Source: G963556115 sp963666605
GTDB taxonomy: Bacteria > Planctomycetota > SZUA-567
NCBI GenBank assembly: GCA_965140405.1
Contig: OZ223208.1
Span: 2,170,001-2,234,000, forward strand
Reading direction: 5' to 3'
Length of the DNA stretch: 64,000 nt
Shown: one piece after another, positions 8,880 to 17,931 of the stretch
How the letters are laid out: each line of letters opens with the position of its first letter
Numbering within the stretch: position 1 is the first letter of the stretch
The notes under the pieces: generated by a model
The model's database searches: none
The model's input: only the letters and a program-made list of their open reading frames with translations
Told to the model about the DNA's origin: nothing
Made by a program: the position numbers and the translations under genes

Positions 8880-9980
8880 ATGACTATATATAGAATAACT
8901 ATAATATTAGTAGTTTTGATTGTTATAAGCGGTGCTCTTGTATTTGGCACTAGTAAGGTTGGTGTAGCTATGGATAAGAATAGTATGAATGATTATGAAG
9001 TGGCAACCCTCGCTGGTGGATGTTTCTGGTGTGTAGAGTCTGATCTTGAAAAGATTAATGGCGTGGCAAAAGTAGTGTCTGGCTACTCTGGTGGTGATGT
9101 TGTCAATCCAACATATGAAGAGGTTTCTAGTGGCACTACAGGACACAGGGAGTCTGTTCAGGTATTCTTTGATCCAGATATAGTAAGTTATGATCAAATT
9201 CTAGATGTATTTTGGAAGCATTTTGACCCAACAGATGCTGGTGGGTCTTTTGGTGATAGAGGTTTTCAATACACTTCAGCAATATTTGTTCATGATGAGA
9301 AGCAAAGAGAGATTGCAGAACTATCAAAGCAGCGATTGATTGATTCAAATAGGTATAATAAACCTGTAGTCACCCCAATTCTAAATTTTAAAAACTTTTA
9401 TAATGCAGAAGATTATCACCAAGATTATTACAAGAACAATCCAATCCGATACAACTACTATAGATTTAGATCAGGACGTGATGATTTTGTTGAGGATGTC
9501 TGGGGCGATGAGGCAGATGTTGTGGCCTTAAAATTTGGAAGTAAGTACAGTCGACTATCTGATAGTGAAGCAAAAAAGATTCTTACTCCGTTGCAATACA
9601 AAGTTGTAAGGGAGAGTGGTACTGAGAGTCCATTTGAGAATGAGTATTGGAACAATAAGAAGGAAGGTATTTATGTTGATATTGTATCAGGAGAGCCGTT
9701 ATTTTCATCGACAGACAAGTTCAAATCTGGTACGGGATGGCCTTCATTTGTAAGACCGATTAACGGTAGTAATATAGTAGAAAAGCAAGATAATACACTC
9801 TTCTCTACTAGGACTGAGGTTAGGTCAAAGTTTGCTGATTCTCACCTTGGTCATGTCTTTAATGATGGTCCAGAGCCCACCGGACTAAGGTACTGCATAA
9901 ATTCTGCTAGTCTAAGATTTGTAGAAAAAGGCGATTTGGAGAAAGAGGGATATGGAGAGTATCTGGAGTTATTCAAATAG
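8880..9980 (+). CDS. msrAB: Membrane-anchored methionine sulfoxide reductase, MsrA-MsrB fusion
   Basis: Repairs oxidised methionine: the MsrA half reduces the S-sulfoxide and the MsrB half the R-sulfoxide. The 366-residue protein starts with a hydrophobic segment at about 3-23, a signal peptide or anchor, which places it outside the cytoplasm. MsrA has GCFWC at 47-51 with Cys48 catalytic. MsrB has GTGWPSF, SHLGHVFNDGP and catalytic Cys339 in RYCINSASL. The MsrB zinc cysteines appear absent. I chose this ATG because GGAGG lies seven bases upstream; an ATG 36 bases earlier lacks such a site. A strong terminator follows. Confidence 0.95.
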   Translation: MTIYRITIILVVLIVISGALVFGTSKVGVAMDKNSMNDYEVATLAGGCFWCVESDLEKINGVAKVVSGYSGGDVVNPTYEEVSSGTTGHRESVQVFFDPDIVSYDQILDVFWKHFDPTDAGGSFGDRGFQYTSAIFVHDEKQREIAELSKQRLIDSNRYNKPVVTPILNFKNFYNAEDYHQDYYKNNPIRYNYYRFRSGRDDFVEDVWGDEADVVALKFGSKYSRLSDSEAKKILTPLQYKVVRESGTESPFENEYWNNKKEGIYVDIVSGEPLFSSTDKFKSGTGWPSFVRPINGSNIVEKQDNTLFSTRTEVRSKFADSHLGHVFNDGPEPTGLRYCINSASLRFVEKGDLEKEGYGEYLELFK

Positions 9981-10002
9981 TCAGAGCAATTTATAGTATA
10001 TC

Positions 10003-10041
10003 AATCGCTTATACTACTTCTTGGTATGAGCGATTTTTTTT
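10003..10041 (+). terminator. Intrinsic terminator after msrAB
   Basis: A 12-bp stem (AATCGCTTATAC / GTATGAGCGATT, one G-U pair) with a 9-base loop is followed by a run of T. It begins 23 bases after the msrAB stop. Confidence 0.9.
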
Positions 10042-10082
10042 GTATAATGTCAGTAAATAGCATTTGACTGGGAAGGTTGATT

Positions 10083-10580
10083 ATGGCTTCAAATAAATAT
10101 TGTCCTATTGTAGGGACTCTTGGCTTTATTCTTTCAGAATGCGGCAAGAAGGTTCTCATGGTACACCGAAATGCTAGAGAAGATGATGACCAATTGGGGA
10201 AGTATAATGGACTTGGAGGTCATATGGAAGCTAATGAAGATGTTGCGAGCTGCATGGAACGTGAAATTATGGAGGAAGCTGGAATAGAAGTTCTTCATAT
10301 GACTCTTAGAGGGACTATCAATTGGACAGGATTTGGTCCGAAGGGTGAGGACTGGATGGGCTTTATCTTCCTTATTACTGAATACTCTGGGATTCCATTC
10401 AGTAGTAATGAAGAAGGAGACTTGAGTTGGATAGATATTGACAAGATTCCTGAACTCCCAATGTGGGAAGGCGATAAACACTTCATTCCGCTTGTATTTG
10501 ATGGTGATGAAAGAGCCTTCCATGGATATATGCCGTATGACAATGACAAACCATTGTCATGGAATTACACCCGAATTTAG
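10083..10580 (+). CDS. Nudix hydrolase (MutT/8-oxo-dGTPase-like)
   Basis: This 165-residue protein has a complete Nudix box, G46-x5-E52-x7-R60-E61-x2-E64-E65-x-G67, which binds Mg2+ and cleaves nucleoside diphosphates linked to another group. The N-terminal GTLGFIL strand and the LGKYNGLGGHME segment resemble the MutT-like 8-oxo-dGTP hydrolases, so a role in cleaning oxidised nucleotides next to msrAB is plausible, but the substrate is inferred. I use the ATG seven bases after GGAAGG; a TTG two codons earlier is the alternative. Confidence 0.85.
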   Translation: MASNKYCPIVGTLGFILSECGKKVLMVHRNAREDDDQLGKYNGLGGHMEANEDVASCMEREIMEEAGIEVLHMTLRGTINWTGFGPKGEDWMGFIFLITEYSGIPFSSNEEGDLSWIDIDKIPELPMWEGDKHFIPLVFDGDERAFHGYMPYDNDKPLSWNYTRI

Positions 10581-10591
10581 TGGTAGGTTGG

Positions 10592-10882
10592 TTAGTCTTT
10601 TTTGAGGTGTTCCAACTCTTTCGATATTATTGATGGAATAAATTCTACGACTTCAAAGTTTGCGACATCATTAATGCTGAAGGGATCTTCAGAAATAATA
10701 GTATCTAAGCTCTCCCTACTATCAGTATTAACAAGTATTATCCCACCAGATCTTGGGACTTTTCGGCCTGCGAGAATGAATATTCCAAGATCCGTATACT
10801 TTTGTAGATAGTCAATGTGCTCTTTAAGGCAATTATCAACCTTATCAAGACCTGTTTTATAAATAACTGATACAATATACAT
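10592..10882 (-). CDS. YciI-like protein
   Basis: A 96-residue protein with the features of the YciI family, a small ferredoxin-like fold: an opening strand MYIVSVIY, a central H-DYLQKYTDLGIFILAGR segment and a DPF motif (SEDPFSINDVA). Function in this family is mostly unknown; some members act in degradation of aromatic compounds. It is the last gene of the six-gene obgE run, 29 bases after obgE, and converges on the Nudix gene with only an 11-base gap. Confidence 0.75.
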   Translation of the reverse strand: MYIVSVIYKTGLDKVDNCLKEHIDYLQKYTDLGIFILAGRKVPRSGGIILVNTDSRESLDTIISEDPFSINDVANFEVVEFIPSIISKELEHLKKD

Positions 10883-10911
10883 GATTTATCCTTTTGTTAG
10901 ATTATTTGTAA

Positions 10912-11913
10912 TTAGTCTTCTACTCGTGGGTGTTTACGCATCATATCAAATAGTGCAATGCGGAGTTCTGGCAGACCTTGGCCTGTAATTGCACTGATAC
11001 CGATTACATCTACTCCGGTTTCTTCGGCAACCCATTCTAGTGCATCATCAGCGCCTGTGAGGTCTAGCTTATTGCCTACTACTAGCTGAGGTTTGTTTGA
11101 TAGCTTTTTGCTGAAACTATTGAGCTCCTTGTTGATGGCATAATAGTTGTCCAGTGGGTATGTCCCATCAATCGGGCACATATTGACAAGATGGACAATA
11201 AATCGGCACCTTTCAATATGCTTTAGAAATTCATGTCCCATACCGTGTCCTTCGGACGCCCCTTCGATAAGACCAGGTATATCTGCCATTACTAATTCAT
11301 GATCATAACCATTACTTACAATACCAAGTTGAGGCTGCATTGTTGTAAATGGATAGTCTGCAATCTTTGGTTTTGCTGCTGATAGTCTTGACAGCAGGGT
11401 GCTCTTTCCTGCGTTAGGAAATCCTGCGAGTCCCACATCAGCAATGAGTTTTAACTCAAGATGTAGCTTTTTGGTCTCATTCTCTTCACCATAAGTGAAC
11501 TCTCTAGGCGCTTGATTGACTGATGAAACATAACTTCTATTTCCTCTGCCACCTTTTCCGCCACGTACAGCTAAGTATTCCTGATCATCTTCAGTTAGAT
11601 CTGCAACGATTACACCGTTTTCAGATATTTCTGTACCTATAGGAACTTGTATTATTACATCTTCAGCAGTTTTCCCACTGCCTATTTTCCCTTTACCAGG
11701 TAGACCATTCTTTGCAACATATTTCTGCCCTTTAGCAAGGGGGAGTAGGGTGTCACAATTTCTTGAGGCTTTGAGAATAATGCTACCACCATCACCTCCG
11801 TCACCACCATCTGGTCCACCATAGGCAAGATTTCGTTCACGCTTGAACGATACTGTACCATTTCCGCCGCAACCAGAGATTACTTCTATTTGTGTTTCGT
11901 CAACAAATTTCAT
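10912..11913 (-). CDS. obgE: GTPase Obg/CgtA
   Basis: A ribosome-assembly GTPase, 333 residues. The glycine-rich Obg fold occupies about 1-158 (SGCGGNGTVSFKRE, GGPDGGDGGDGG). The G domain follows with P-loop GFPNAGKS at 164-171, switch segment DIPGLIEGA, and the specificity motif GNKLDL. The C-terminal extension of some Obg proteins is missing, which is common. It lies 21 bases after the methyltransferase-like gene and is evidently part of that transcript. Confidence 0.96.
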   Translation of the reverse strand: MKFVDETQIEVISGCGGNGTVSFKRERNLAYGGPDGGDGGDGGSIILKASRNCDTLLPLAKGQKYVAKNGLPGKGKIGSGKTAEDVIIQVPIGTEISENGVIVADLTEDDQEYLAVRGGKGGRGNRSYVSSVNQAPREFTYGEENETKKLHLELKLIADVGLAGFPNAGKSTLLSRLSAAKPKIADYPFTTMQPQLGIVSNGYDHELVMADIPGLIEGASEGHGMGHEFLKHIERCRFIVHLVNMCPIDGTYPLDNYYAINKELNSFSKKLSNKPQLVVGNKLDLTGADDALEWVAEETGVDVIGISAITGQGLPELRIALFDMMRKHPRVED

Positions 11914-11934
11914 TAATTATCCTTAGGTATTCTT

Positions 11935-12789
11935 TTAAAAGTCGTAGTAAGCTTCTTCTTCTTCGTAAGCTTTATCTTCGGTAGAGAGCCTACCATCTTT
12001 GTAGGCTATATTGAAGATCACTTCCAAGCCGTCTTCTTTGAAGTAACGTGTTTCGAAGTGACAGAACCCTACCTCAAGAGTTAGATCACGAATATTATGA
12101 TTATTCCAGTATCCTGGTATTCGTTTATCTATTCTATCCATTCTTGCTTCTATACCATCATTAATAATAAAGAGCTCTTTATAATCTCTAAAATCTTGTT
12201 CAGTATTAGACTTTATGAACAATTTGGTGCATAGGGTTTTTCCATCTCTAAAACTCCACTCTATAGACTCACTATCTCGCTTGTCGTACTCTTCAATCAA
12301 ATCACTACCATATGGCTTATGATCTCCAGCTCCAACAAATACAAAGAAACCTCCTGGAGTTATAATATCATAGATATCCACGAATTGTTTTCGTAATTCA
12401 TGCCAATTAGGTTCTAATAGTATCGAAGAACTGAATACTGAAGACATTTGGTGAGGTAGCGTCTGGGCAAGTATAGTAGACTCATACCCTTGAAAAAACG
12501 GAATATTGAGTCCTTCTGAAGAAGAAATAAGCTTTGCACCGGTAATCGCTGTTCTCGATATATCATATCCAATCATATTTGCATTAAGACTTGTCAGCTC
12601 GCGGGTAATCCTACCAAAACCAGATAAATAGTCTAGACAGTTATTTGCACTAGACTCACTAAGTATTCGTGCAACACATGCTGATAGAAATAGTTCTCGA
12701 GCAGATGCTGGTTGGTTGCTCCAGTCAGAACGTCTGAACCACTCCCACTCAAAATATTTTTCCCTATCTTGAATTGCTACTGATTCCAT
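11935..12789 (-). CDS. Putative SAM-dependent methyltransferase
   Basis: A 284-residue protein with a class I methyltransferase-like nucleotide-binding region: CLDYLSGFGRITREL at about 50-64 (motif I, with D-x-x-x-G-x-G), an acidic residue in MIGYDIS, and IITPGGFFVFVGAG as the later strand typical of the fold. The substrate is unknown. The C-terminus is very acidic (EEEEAYYDF). The neighbours are an HDOD protein and obgE. A catalytically silent Rossmann protein is possible. Confidence 0.6.
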   Translation of the reverse strand: MESVAIQDREKYFEWEWFRRSDWSNQPASARELFLSACVARILSESSANNCLDYLSGFGRITRELTSLNANMIGYDISRTAITGAKLISSSEGLNIPFFQGYESTILAQTLPHQMSSVFSSSILLEPNWHELRKQFVDIYDIITPGGFFVFVGAGDHKPYGSDLIEEYDKRDSESIEWSFRDGKTLCTKLFIKSNTEQDFRDYKELFIINDGIEARMDRIDKRIPGYWNNHNIRDLTLEVGFCHFETRYFKEDGLEVIFNIAYKDGRLSTEDKAYEEEEAYYDF

Positions 12790-12807
12790 GCTGTTTATCC
12801 CTTCGTG

Positions 12808-13638
12808 TTAAAAAAGTAGATCCTTGGTAGATGAGGTCTTTTCTAAAACTTGCGCTAGAATAGGATAGAATGCTGATGAATCAACACCTATCTTCTCTAT
12901 TGCATATTGATCAAGTGCAGGAATACAATTATCTGCCGGATTACCAAGTGCTAGTCCTCGGCAAATAATATCTGAAAAATGAACTAATGAAGGAAGCACC
13001 TCAGATGTCTCACTAGGGTTAGTGAAGAACTTACATACATTAATAATCCTTTCTGGTAGATTCCAACTCTCAAGTATAAGTCTACCTACATCTATGTGAG
13101 TGAAATCGAGTAACTTTTTCTCTGCATCAAGAAGTGTACAATTATTTTCAGTTGCATAATTGAAGATCATATTGAATTCTTCTTGAAAGTATTGGTTAAG
13201 AATTATTATACCAATATCGTGAACGAGCCCAGCTAGAAATGCGTCATCCTTCACCTCAAGTTTCGCAGCAGAGGCTAAGAAATTGGAGACTACTCCACAA
13301 TTAATAGAGAATTCCCAGAATTTTTTAGTATCAAAATTTCCGTTGTCAGTGTTCTTTAAATCCATAACAAATACAGTCATCGCGAGGTTGCGAACAGCAT
13401 TAAATCCAAGTATTACAATCGCATAGTTGATACTTGTAATTTGTTTAGAAAAACCGTAAAAAGGGGAATTTACAAGTTTTAGCATCTTTGTTGATAGCGC
13501 TAGATCGGTACTAATAATATTTGAAATATCAGACGCAGAAGTATCAGGGTTTGCAATAAGGTTATTGATCTTCAAGACGATGTCAGGAAGAGTCAGAATT
13601 TCAGTAATGCTTTCTATTCTATCTTGTAGGTTATTCAC
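12808..13638 (-). CDS. HDOD domain protein
   Basis: An HDOD signalling protein, about 276 residues. The domain covers most of the protein: TLPDIVLKINNLI, ISTDLALSTKMLKLVNSPFYG, INYAIVILGFNAVRNLAM and AGLVHDIGIIILNQYF. HDOD proteins link to motility, chemotaxis and c-di-GMP regulation but have no proven common enzyme activity. I place the start at a GTG seven bases after AAGGA, giving an 8-base overlap with the small upstream gene. An ATG 15 bases upstream (13653) and a TTG at 13668 are open alternatives with poor ribosome sites. Confidence 0.8.
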   Translation of the reverse strand: MNNLQDRIESITEILTLPDIVLKINNLIANPDTSASDISNIISTDLALSTKMLKLVNSPFYGFSKQITSINYAIVILGFNAVRNLAMTVFVMDLKNTDNGNFDTKKFWEFSINCGVVSNFLASAAKLEVKDDAFLAGLVHDIGIIILNQYFQEEFNMIFNYATENNCTLLDAEKKLLDFTHIDVGRLILESWNLPERIINVCKFFTNPSETSEVLPSLVHFSDIICRGLALGNPADNCIPALDQYAIEKIGVDSSAFYPILAQVLEKTSSTKDLLF

Positions 13639-13849
13639 AAAGTAGTCCTTCATCGGCAAGCTTGACAAGTGCTGATCTTAAATCTAGCATAAGTGTATTG
13701 TCGATATGTGGTTCAAACATCATATCAATTCTTTTAAGAGTTTTTGCATGTATTTCGGGTGAAACACCCACAGTCGACTCAACTTTGCCCGTATCGGAAA
13801 TATTATTTAAATCATCTGAGTTATTTATACTATTTTGAGTATTTATCAT
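13631..13849 (-). CDS. Small hypothetical protein (72 aa)
   Basis: I do not recognise this protein. The start overlaps the M42 peptidase stop as ATGA, and the end overlaps the HDOD start by 8 bases, which strongly suggests translational coupling and so a real gene. It has a polar Asn/Ser-rich N-terminus (about 25 residues), then a helical-looking C-terminus (EIHAKTLKRIDMMFE, DLRSALVKLADEGLL). The size and layout loosely recall small anti-sigma or adaptor proteins such as FlgM, but no diagnostic motif is present. Confidence 0.55.
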   Translation of the reverse strand: MINTQNSINNSDDLNNISDTGKVESTVGVSPEIHAKTLKRIDMMFEPHIDNTLMLDLRSALVKLADEGLLCE

Positions 13850-14907
13850 ACTACAAGGTCCTCTTTGGATTTTAGGCTTAGAATTAACTCCGCGATAAGT
13901 TTTGAACAATTCTCTACATCTTTAAGGTGCACAACTTCAACTGGAGAGTGCATATATCTATTAGGGATACTTATAAGAGCGGCCGCACAGTGGCTAGCAC
14001 TTAGTTGCATTGCATTAGCATCTGTTCCACTACCTCGTGGAATTGGTTGTTCCTGAACTTTTATTTTTGCTTTATTTGCAACAGTATTAAGTCTTTTATG
14101 AAGGATATGGTTGAAGTTTGGACCTCTATGCAGTATTGGACCGTCTCCACAATTTGCCTCTCCTACCATTTTAGGGTTCATATTTGGCGCATCTGTTGCA
14201 AAACCAACATCAACAGCAATACCAATATCAGGCTTTATAAAATCTGATGCTGTCTTTGCTCCACGTAACCCAATCTCTTCTTGTACGGTACTTACCGCAT
14301 GAACAGCAACATTGAGCTTCTTCCCTTTGAGGTGTCTTAGGACATCAGAGATAATAAACGCACCAATTCTATCATCAAACCCTCTACAGGTAACTAGACC
14401 ATTCTTGAGTTCTGTCCAGTTTTTATCAATTGTAGCAACATCTCCAAGGGCAACATATTTTAATGCATCATCTTTATCTTTCGCTCCAATATCTATCCAG
14501 AGAGAGTCAATCTTTCCTTGACCTGATTCTCTTTCTTTTGGAGTCATTAAATGAATCGGCTTGACACCAATGACACCGGGTATATCACCCTTGTCACTGT
14601 GAATAATAACCTTTTCTCCCTGAAGAAGCGGAACGTTTACTCCACCTACGGCGCTGAAGTAGATAAAGCCCTTCTCATCGATGTACATAATCATTAGACC
14701 AATTTCATCACAGTGGCCTGCAAGCATGACTTTTGTCTTTGCTTTTGGGTTGAGAACACCATGTAGATTACCATGAACATCAAATGATGTTGTAGCGCCA
14801 TTTTTTTTCATATACTTCTCTAGAACAAGCTGCCCAGGCTTTTCGTATCCAGATGGAGTCGGTTGTGCGAGAAGCTCTTTGAGAACATTTAATATTGGTT
14901 TATTCAT
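13846..14907 (-). CDS. M42 family aminopeptidase (TET/FrvX type)
   Basis: A 353-residue cytosolic dinuclear metallo-aminopeptidase that forms large tetrahedral particles in characterised members. The metal and catalytic segments are all present: LAGHCDEIG, CRGFDDRIG, VQEEIGLRGA with the catalytic Glu pair, AVDVGFATD, and the closing MHSPVEVVHLKD with the last His ligand. Family members are sometimes annotated as endoglucanase M, which is a historical error. AAGGA lies upstream of the ATG. It heads the six-gene minus-strand run. Confidence 0.92.
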   Translation of the reverse strand: MNKPILNVLKELLAQPTPSGYEKPGQLVLEKYMKKNGATTSFDVHGNLHGVLNPKAKTKVMLAGHCDEIGLMIMYIDEKGFIYFSAVGGVNVPLLQGEKVIIHSDKGDIPGVIGVKPIHLMTPKERESGQGKIDSLWIDIGAKDKDDALKYVALGDVATIDKNWTELKNGLVTCRGFDDRIGAFIISDVLRHLKGKKLNVAVHAVSTVQEEIGLRGAKTASDFIKPDIGIAVDVGFATDAPNMNPKMVGEANCGDGPILHRGPNFNHILHKRLNTVANKAKIKVQEQPIPRGSGTDANAMQLSASHCAAALISIPNRYMHSPVEVVHLKDVENCSKLIAELILSLKSKEDLVV

Positions 14908-15059
14908 GGTTTGTCCTTAATTTAAAAGGTTGGTTGTTATAAAACTATATTTCTAATGACATTAAATTATAATTATCATATAATTTTATTCTATAGCTAG
15001 TAAAATGCAAGAGATGTGAATTTAAAATATTAAGATAGTCTTTAGCAATGATATAAGTG

Positions 15060-15087
15060 TTGCAATTTTCTCAATTTTTGCTATAAC
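15060..15087 (+). promoter_or_regulatory. Possible promoter of the EIIA-cheA1 operon
   Basis: TTGCAA (15060-15065) is followed after 16 bases by TATAAC (15082-15087), about 100 bases before the EIIA gene. This is a reasonable but not decisive match. Confidence 0.4.
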
Positions 15088-15189
15088 CAGAAGAAGATTT
15101 ACTATGATTCGGTTTCCGGTATATACGATAAAAATATTAAATTTAAGTTGCAATTTTTTAGAACATAAGGTAAAAAATAAAGACAATCA

Positions 15190-15639
15190 ATGATAAAAGT
15201 TAGCTCATACCTGTCTCCTAAAAGGGTACAAATAGTTGAGGCAGAGACCAAGAACAATGCAATATTGCAATCGCTGGAGATGTTCAGGGATTGTAATGAT
15301 ATCATAAACTTTGATAATTTCTGTGTAGATATCCTGAATAGGGAGTCACTTCTACCCACAGGTATTGGGCTTGGAATAGGTGTGCCTCATGTTAAAAACA
15401 GTAATATTCGTGAGCCAGTGGCCGGTCTATCTGTCTTAAAGAATCCGATTGAATATGGAAGTATGGATGGGGTTAAAGTGAATATTATAATCGTTGTTGG
15501 AATGCCTCAAGGTGCAGAAACACTGTATTTACAATATTTATCTAAGATTAGTATTCGTTTCAGTTCTGAACAGATTAGAAATAGTATTACTTCTTGTCAA
15601 GATACAGAGGAACTTATTAAAGCAATACAAATAATATAG
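15190..15639 (+). CDS. PTS EIIA-type protein (fructose/mannitol/Ntr class)
   Basis: A 149-residue single-domain EIIA. The phospho-histidine segment reads GIGLGIGVPHVKN with His67, preceded by NRESLLPTGIG as in the class 2 EIIA fold, and followed by VNIIIVVGMP and a final helix. EIIA passes phosphate from HPr to a sugar transporter or acts as a regulator. No EIIB or EIIC gene is near, so a regulatory role is more likely. It lies 28 bases before cheA1 on the same strand, which suggests that PTS state is linked to this signalling operon. The ribosome site (AAAGA) is weak. Confidence 0.85.
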   Translation: MIKVSSYLSPKRVQIVEAETKNNAILQSLEMFRDCNDIINFDNFCVDILNRESLLPTGIGLGIGVPHVKNSNIREPVAGLSVLKNPIEYGSMDGVKVNIIIVVGMPQGAETLYLQYLSKISIRFSSEQIRNSITSCQDTEELIKAIQII

Positions 15640-15667
15640 TACTATATTTAGGGGCATTTAATATAAA

Positions 15668-17881
15668 ATGGGTTTTGTAGATAATAATACTTTCAGTAAT
15701 CAGGTAGTTGCAAAGTTGGTAGAGTTGATCGCTTTACTTCCAGACTACTCTGCAGTTACTGTTTCAGATTTACCTAAGCTTGCAGAGATTCAAGATTTTT
15801 TTGAAAATGCTACAGATTTATTTACTCAAGAGTGTGCACCTGCAGCAGTCGTTACTGAACAATATAAAAGTTTAGTCGAAAATATCATGCTCGGAGATGA
15901 TACCTCGGAAAATTCTCTTCCAATTATTGTTAAGTGTTTGGATAGAATTATTCAATTACCCGAATCCTCTAATCCTCAAGAAATAATATCTGAAATATCA
16001 AATTATATTGAACAAGATGAGGCTCCAACAATTGGTCCTCCCTTAGATGATGAGACGGCCCCTCCAATGGGTGTATTGATGCTCAATAGTCAGGAAGATC
16101 AGTTGATTTATAATGAGTTCATCTCAGAATCAAATGATCATCTGGATAATATCGAGTCTGAGATCCTTACACTTGAAGAAGGTAAAGCTCCTCACGAAGT
16201 CATTGAAAGTGTCTTTAGAGCTTTTCACAGCATCAAAGGAGCAGCAGGTTTTCTTGGACTTACGGCTGTAAATAAGCTATGTCATGAGTGTGAAAATCTC
16301 CTTGATAAAGCTCGTAAAGGTGAGATCAGGGTAAGCCGAGAGATTATTGATGCATTACTTTGTACAAAAGATGCTCTTGGTAATATGCTTGATATTATCA
16401 AGACGCAAGTCTCTGAGAATAAAAATGGTATGCCAATACCAGAATATAATATATTATCGATATTAAAATCTCTTAGAGCTGTATCTGAGCAGGCAGTACA
16501 AGAATATAATGATAACTTTCAGAGAAATAATGAAATCATTCATAGTAAGCTGGGAGGGATATTAGTTGAAAATGGCATTCTCTCTGAAAAGCAACTCCAG
16601 CAGGCTCTTAATCAACAGAATAGACCTTTAGGTGATATCGTTGTTGATATGGGCGTTGCAAGTCATGATCAAATCGAAAATGTTATTCAGAATAGCAGTA
16701 CTCAACTAGTAAAGAAAACTTCGTCCATTAAAGTTGAGGCTACAAAGCTTGAGACACTTTTAGAGATGGCAGGAGAGTTACTTGTTGCTCATTCACAGGT
16801 TGCAAATTACAAAGAACTCTGTAATGAAAAGCATCTTAATTTCGCCAGAAATGTCGCAAACCTCGGTAAAATTTCAAGCAACCTTCAAGAGGCTATAATG
16901 TCTCTAAGACTTGTACCAATCAAAGGATTATTCAATAAAATGACTCGCTTGGTTAGAGATACAGCGAGTAAGACCAATAAACATGCTGTCCTCAAACTAT
17001 TTGGAGAAGATACTGAGATCGATAAAACAATAATCGACCAAATTGCTGATCCATTAGTGCACCTTTTAAGAAATGCAGTCGACCATGGTATAGAAGATGA
17101 AGAAGCTAGACTTGCGAATGGAAAGGACAAGTTTGGTGTTATCGATCTAAAGGCTTATCACTCAGGTGGAAGTGTTGTGATAGAAATCACTGATGACGGT
17201 AATGGAATTAATCCAGAGAAAATTTGTAAGAAGGCAATTGATAAGGGATTCATTACTGAGAATGAAGTGCTTACTGATGAAGAGAAGCTCAATCTAATAT
17301 TTTTGCCAGGATTCTCAACAAATGATGTTGCAACAGATATTTCTGGTAGAGGTGTAGGTATGGATGTGGTAAAGAAGAACATTAACACCCTTGGAGGTAA
17401 TGTTGTAGTTAAAAGTGTATTGGGCAAGGGGACAAGCTTCATAATACGTTTACCACTGACGATGGCAATTGTGGATGGAATGGTGATAAAGATAGGTGAT
17501 CAGCGGTATGTTCTTCCAACTTTGAATATTGACGAATCAATAAAACCTAAAAAAGAAGATATCACTGGGATAACTGGTAAGAAAGCATTTGCCTTACAGG
17601 TAAGAGGTGAATTGGTGCCGCTTATTGAGTTGGCTTGGGTTTTTAATCAGGAAGTTAATAAAGAGATTTTTCAAAAGCTTGTCGTTATTGTCAGAAATGA
17701 TAATAAGAGAGTAGGGTTAATTATTGACGAAGTTCAGGAGCAACAGCAGGTCGTTATTAAGAATCTTGGTAATCAACTTAAAGGATTAGTTGGGGTCTCA
17801 GGGGGATGCATACTCGGTGACGGCAGGGTAGGGCTAATACTTGATATTCCATCTCTTATCAAACTTGCTGATCACATGTAG
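15668..17881 (+). CDS. cheA: CheA-type histidine kinase (module 1) with an extra internal domain
   Basis: A 737-residue chemotaxis-type kinase. An unrecognised N-terminal region (1-140) precedes an HPt domain with phospho-His187 (FRAFHSIKGAAGF). Residues about 295-345 (LGGILVENGILSEKQLQQAL ... GDIVVDMGVASHDQIENVI) resemble the MshEN/GspE N-terminal domain, where CheA usually carries the CheY-binding P2 domain. Then come the dimerisation helices, the ATPase (LLRNAVDHGIED, DDGNGI, GRGVGMDVVKKN) and a CheW-like C-terminal domain. It should phosphorylate CheY and CheB. It lies 28 bases after EIIA. Confidence 0.93.
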   Translation: MGFVDNNTFSNQVVAKLVELIALLPDYSAVTVSDLPKLAEIQDFFENATDLFTQECAPAAVVTEQYKSLVENIMLGDDTSENSLPIIVKCLDRIIQLPESSNPQEIISEISNYIEQDEAPTIGPPLDDETAPPMGVLMLNSQEDQLIYNEFISESNDHLDNIESEILTLEEGKAPHEVIESVFRAFHSIKGAAGFLGLTAVNKLCHECENLLDKARKGEIRVSREIIDALLCTKDALGNMLDIIKTQVSENKNGMPIPEYNILSILKSLRAVSEQAVQEYNDNFQRNNEIIHSKLGGILVENGILSEKQLQQALNQQNRPLGDIVVDMGVASHDQIENVIQNSSTQLVKKTSSIKVEATKLETLLEMAGELLVAHSQVANYKELCNEKHLNFARNVANLGKISSNLQEAIMSLRLVPIKGLFNKMTRLVRDTASKTNKHAVLKLFGEDTEIDKTIIDQIADPLVHLLRNAVDHGIEDEEARLANGKDKFGVIDLKAYHSGGSVVIEITDDGNGINPEKICKKAIDKGFITENEVLTDEEKLNLIFLPGFSTNDVATDISGRGVGMDVVKKNINTLGGNVVVKSVLGKGTSFIIRLPLTMAIVDGMVIKIGDQRYVLPTLNIDESIKPKKEDITGITGKKAFALQVRGELVPLIELAWVFNQEVNKEIFQKLVVIVRNDNKRVGLIIDEVQEQQQVVIKNLGNQLKGLVGVSGGCILGDGRVGLILDIPSLIKLADHM

Positions 17882-17931
17882 TTCAAGTAAGAAATATTTA
17901 ATAGTTTTCACTATAGAATAAGGTATGTATT

